Positions 61,062 through 64,000 of a stretch of 64,000 nucleotides of DNA are shown here, piece by piece. The position numbers and the translations under genes are program-made. The stretch comes from Pseudoxanthomonas sp. z9. GTDB lineage: Bacteria > Pseudomonadota > Gammaproteobacteria > Xanthomonadales > Xanthomonadaceae. Each line of letters starts with the position of its first letter. The first letter of the stretch is position 1. The stretch covers positions 248,001 to 312,000 of the forward strand of contig NZ_VFID01000003.1 in the NCBI RefSeq assembly GCF_006542425.1. Reading direction: 5' to 3'. The notes under the pieces were generated by a model. It was not told the origin of the DNA and did not search any database. It saw nothing but the letters and a program-made list of their open reading frames with translations.

Positions 61062-61913
61062 TCAGCCCTTCACGCTACCCAGCAACAGTCCCTGGATGTA
61101 GTAGCGCTGCAGCAGCAGGAACAGCAGCAACACCGGCAGCACGGTGATCACCGCGCCGGCCATCATCATTTCCACGTCCATGATGTGTTCGCGCGAGAGC
61201 GAGGCCAGCGCCACCGGGAGCGTGTAATGCGCCTGGTCAGTCAGCACGATCAGCGGCCACATGAAATCGTTCCAGGCCGCCATGAAGGTGAAGATGGCCA
61301 GCGTCACCAGTACCGGCTTGAGCATCGGCAGCACGACCTGGAAGAAGATCCGCAGTTCGCTGGCGCCATCGATGCGCGCGGCTTCCAGCAGTTCGTCCGG
61401 GATGCTGCGCGCATACTGGCGCACCAGGAAGATGCCGAATACCGTCGCCAGCGCCGGCACGATCACGCCACCGAAGCTGTTGACGAGCCCCAGTTGCTTC
61501 ATCAGCAGGAACAGTGGCAGCATCGCCACCTGCGCGGGGATCACCAGCGCGGCCAGCAGCAGTTGGAAGATCCGGTCGCGACCGGTGAAGCGCAGCTTGG
61601 CGAAGGCGTAACCGGCCATGGTGTTGACCAGCAGCGAACCCACGGTGATCGCGCCCGACACCAGCAGGCTGTTGGCGAAGTTGTGCGCCATGCCGGTGCG
61701 CGCGAACAGCTCGCGGTAGTTCGCCAGGGTCGCGCCCGAGGGCAGCAGCGGCGGCGGGAACCGGCTAGCCTCGCCGGCCGGCATGAACGAGACCGATACC
61801 ATCCACAGCAGCGGCGCCAGGCTGATCAGCGCCAGCACCAGCAGCGCGCCATTGACCAGCCAGCCCTGCCAGCGGGAGGCACCGACTTCACGCGCGACCG
61901 CATGACGACTCAT
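61062..61913 (-). CDS. Carbohydrate ABC transporter permease, MalG/UgpE type
   Basis: A 283-residue inner-membrane protein with about six helices and the EAA loop EAARIDGASELRIFFQVVLP that docks on the ATPase. It starts MSRHAVAREVGASRWQGW at 61913, overlapping the other permease's stop (ATGA). It is one half of the import channel formed with the following gene (61910-62794). The ATPase is expected to be the ugpC product at 53.4 kb since none is in this operon within the window. Substrate is probably an oligosaccharide. Confidence 0.9.
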   Translation of the reverse strand: MSRHAVAREVGASRWQGWLVNGALLVLALISLAPLLWMVSVSFMPAGEASRFPPPLLPSGATLANYRELFARTGMAHNFANSLLVSGAITVGSLLVNTMAGYAFAKLRFTGRDRIFQLLLAALVIPAQVAMLPLFLLMKQLGLVNSFGGVIVPALATVFGIFLVRQYARSIPDELLEAARIDGASELRIFFQVVLPMLKPVLVTLAIFTFMAAWNDFMWPLIVLTDQAHYTLPVALASLSREHIMDVEMMMAGAVITVLPVLLLFLLLQRYYIQGLLLGSVKG

Positions 61914-62794
61914 ACCAGATCCTTCCTGTGCCCCACGCGCAGCATCACGGTGGTCACCGCCAGGATGATCAGGAACAGCAGGAACGCCACCGCCGAGGCG
62001 CGGCCCAGCCGCCACCACTTGAAGCCTTCCTCGAACATGAAATACAGGACGCTCACCGTGCTCTGCAGCGGATCGCCGCGGGTCATCACGTAGGGTTCGG
62101 CGAACAGTTGGAAGTAGCCGGACACCGTGATCACGCCGACCACCAGCAACACCGGTCCCAGCATCGGCAGGGTGATGTGCAGGAACTGCCGCCACTTGGA
62201 GGCGCCATCGATGCGCGCGGCCTCGTAGAGATCCTGCGGGATCGCCTGCAGGCCGGCCAGGAAGATGACCATGTTGTAGCCGAAGTTCTTCCACACCGCG
62301 AACAGCATGATGGTCGGCATCGCCCAGCGCGGATCGCCCAGCCAGTCGATCGGCGCGATACCCAAGTGGCCCAGCGCCCAGTTCACCAGCCCGTAGCTGG
62401 TGTGGAACAGGTAACGCCAGATCACCGCGACCGCCACCAGCGTGGTCACCACCGGCGCGAACAGCGCGGTGCGGAACAACGCCTTGAAGCGCGCGACCGG
62501 CGCGTTGAGCAGTATCGCGGCGCCCAGCGAAACCGCGATCGACAACGGCACGCCGACGACCACGAAGTACGTCGTGTTCCACAGCGACTTCCAGAACATC
62601 GGCGAACGCAGCAGTTCCCCGTAGTTGCCCAGGCCGACAAAACGCAGGTTGTCGGCATCGGCCAGCGCGTACAGATCGAAATCGGTCAGGCTCAGCAGCA
62701 GCGCCGAGAACACCGGCAGGCCGAAGAACACCGCCAACACGATGAGCGCCGGCCCGGCGAACACCCAGCCGGCCACCGAAGTCCGCCGCATCAT
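61910..62794 (-). CDS. Carbohydrate ABC transporter permease, MalF/UgpA type
   Basis: A 294-residue permease with about six helices: the first is VFAGPALIVLAVFFGLPVF. The EAA loop is EAARIDGASKWRQFLHITLP. The ATG at 62794 overlaps the stop of the binding-protein gene (ATGATGA), and the second Met codon at 62791 is an alternative; the frame's upstream part is the binding-protein gene out of phase. It pairs with the permease at 61062-61913. Confidence 0.9.
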   Translation of the reverse strand: MMRRTSVAGWVFAGPALIVLAVFFGLPVFSALLLSLTDFDLYALADADNLRFVGLGNYGELLRSPMFWKSLWNTTYFVVVGVPLSIAVSLGAAILLNAPVARFKALFRTALFAPVVTTLVAVAVIWRYLFHTSYGLVNWALGHLGIAPIDWLGDPRWAMPTIMLFAVWKNFGYNMVIFLAGLQAIPQDLYEAARIDGASKWRQFLHITLPMLGPVLLVVGVITVSGYFQLFAEPYVMTRGDPLQSTVSVLYFMFEEGFKWWRLGRASAVAFLLFLIILAVTTVMLRVGHRKDLV

Positions 62795-64000
62795 GGTTGT
62801 GCCCCCTGCGTGGCGGGATGCTCGCGCTCGTACATCCAGCGACGCTTCTCCAGGATGGCATCCACGCGCGCGTCCAGATCCTGCACCGCCCGCTCCTGGC
62901 TCTGCCCGCCCCGCACCACCTGTTCGGTCACCACCCGCATTTCCTGGGCGATGCGTTCCCATTCCAGCACCTTGGGCGTGGGTTCGACCCGCTCCAGCTG
63001 ATCCCGGAAGGCACGCGCGTACTCGTCATTGGCCAGCGCCGGGTGTTGCCAGGTGCTGCGGCGCGGCGGCAGATCGCCGATCAGCGCATGGAAGCGCTGC
63101 TGGATTTCAGGCCGCGACAGGAATTCGATCAGCTTCCACGCCGCCGCCTTGCGCTCGGAGCTGCGGAAGATCACCAGGCTGGTGCCACCGGCGATGCCTG
63201 CACCCAGGCCATCCGGCCCCGGCAACGGCATCGTGCCCCACTGATCGCGAAGATGGGCGGGCTGGCGCTTCTTGAACTCGCGGATGTTCCAGGGACCGGA
63301 CAGATAAAAGGCATAGAAGCCGTTGAAAAACTCGTCCCAGACGTTGGAGATCTGGGTCTCGGACATCTTCGGCGCCCAGCCCTGCTCGAACATGTTGGCG
63401 TAGAAACCCAGCGCACGACGGAAGCCAGGACTGCGGAAATTGCCGCGGTTGTCGTGATCGCGCAACAACGGGTCCGGCATCTGCAAGGCCAGTGAAACCT
63501 GCTGCTCGAATTCGTTGACCGGCATCAGGATGGCGTAACGATCCGGACCGGCGTTGCGCTTGATGGCCGCCATCGCCCGTTCCCATTCGGCCCAGGTGAC
63601 CGGCGGCTTGTCGAAGCCGGCCTGCCGCAACAAATCCTTGCGGTAGTACAGCAGGCGGGTGTCCACGTACCACGGCACGCCCAGCAATTGCCGCTCGACC
63701 ACGGCGGTGTCCCAGATGCCGGGAAAATAGTCGGCCTGCTCCACCACTCCCGAGCCGTCGACATAGGCTTGCAGCGGCTCCAGCGTGCCCAACGCGGCGA
63801 ATTCCGGCAGCCAGGTATTGCCCAGCTGGCACAGGTCCGGCAGGCCGTCGGCGGCAAATGCGGTCAGCAGCTTCTCGTGCGCGGCGGTCCAGGGAATGTT
63901 CTGCACATCGACGTCGATGCCCGGGTTCTCGCGTTCGAACTCGGTCACCAGTTCGGCGACCACTTCGGCCTCGCGGCCCATCGCCCAGAAGGTCACCTTT
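62791..64000 (-). CDS. Extracellular sugar-binding protein, family 1 (N-terminus beyond the window)
   Basis: At least 402 residues of an ABC solute-binding protein of the MalE/UgpB kind. It shows VTFWAMGREAEVVAELVTEF at the visible start, then FERENPGIDVDVQNIPW, PDLCQLGNTWLPEFAALG, VPWYVDTRLLYYRKDLL, and GGTSLVIFRSSERKAAAWKLIEFL. The reading frame continues past 64000, so the signal peptide is missing only because of the window edge. A GTG at 63996 is an internal codon, not a start. It delivers sugar to the two permeases that follow with overlapping codons. Confidence 0.9.
   Translation of the reverse strand, partial: KVTFWAMGREAEVVAELVTEFERENPGIDVDVQNIPWTAAHEKLLTAFAADGLPDLCQLGNTWLPEFAALGTLEPLQAYVDGSGVVEQADYFPGIWDTAVVERQLLGVPWYVDTRLLYYRKDLLRQAGFDKPPVTWAEWERAMAAIKRNAGPDRYAILMPVNEFEQQVSLALQMPDPLLRDHDNRGNFRSPGFRRALGFYANMFEQGWAPKMSETQISNVWDEFFNGFYAFYLSGPWNIREFKKRQPAHLRDQWGTMPLPGPDGLGAGIAGGTSLVIFRSSERKAAAWKLIEFLSRPEIQQRFHALIGDLPPRRSTWQHPALANDEYARAFRDQLERVEPTPKVLEWERIAQEMRVVTEQVVRGGQSQERAVQDLDARVDAILEKRRWMYEREHPATQGAQP

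Overview
The window reads as chromosome of a high-GC (roughly two-thirds G+C) gammaproteobacterium of the Xanthomonadaceae/Lysobacteraceae (Lysobacter, Luteimonas or Pseudoxanthomonas-like). This is inferred from gene content: a sucA-sucB-lpdA operon, smc-zipA-ligA-epmA in a row, an edd-eda-glk sugar cluster, GyrA with Gln at position 83, and families of short intergenic palindromes typical of this lineage. No rRNA, tRNA, prophage, intact insertion sequence or CRISPR array was found. Most genes are ordinary chromosomal genes and most annotations rest on recognisable family motifs.

Layout. 1-1.0 kb (minus): the 5' end of an FKBP-type prolyl isomerase and a periplasmic glutathione peroxidase. 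1.0-5.0 kb (plus): a GntR/YtrA-type ABC transporter operon with a clear palindromic operator lying on its own promoter, followed by a GSGD-repeat periplasmic protein and a YggN-like lipoprotein. 5.1-7.3 kb: a serine hydrolase and a DUF2268-type zinc protease. 7.3-13.7 kb: fumC (minus), then purB, a VOC protein, a subclass B3 metallo-beta-lactamase, the ribosomal oxygenase roxA and a GNAT protein, the last four with overlapping start and stop codons. 13.7-19.6 kb: sucA, sucB, lpdA, closed by a large composite inverted repeat. 19.7-24.5 kb: a LOG-family protein, a GIY-YIG gene relic, an acuI/yhdH-type reductase, a PilH-like receiver, a cbpA-type DnaJ protein, a peroxiredoxin and a membrane protein. 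24.6-36.2 kb (minus): pbpC plus alpha-2-macroglobulin, gyrA and mtnA. 36.3-48.1 kb (minus): a three-repeat DUF3011 protein, epmA, ligA, a 15-bp minisatellite, zipA, smc and a DUF748 protein. 48.3-53.2 kb: tyrB faces a ThuA/PQQ-propeller/cytochrome c fusion gene. The convergent gap is filled by a tandem array of about 136-bp units, each carrying a copy of the last ~20 codons of the fusion gene plus a palindrome. 53.4-64 kb: sugar uptake and catabolism: ugpC-type ATPase, GH1 beta-glucosidase, glk, edd, eda and a binding-protein/two-permease operon cut by the window edge.

How the genes fit together. The 53-64 kb block makes a coherent route: oligosaccharide import (binding protein, two permeases, detached ATPase), beta-glucosidase cleavage, phosphorylation by glucokinase and the Entner-Doudoroff enzymes edd and eda; zwf and pgl are not in the window. 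2-Oxoglutarate dehydrogenase and fumarase lie elsewhere in the window and belong to the TCA cycle. The PBP1C/alpha-2-macroglobulin pair and the YtrA-type operon both point to the cell envelope. I see no convincing wholly new multi-gene system. The most unusual structures are the 136-bp array built from a gene's 3' end, the three-domain ThuA-PQQ-cytochrome gene beside it, the 15-bp repeat upstream of ligA, and the metallo-beta-lactamase gene translationally coupled to roxA.
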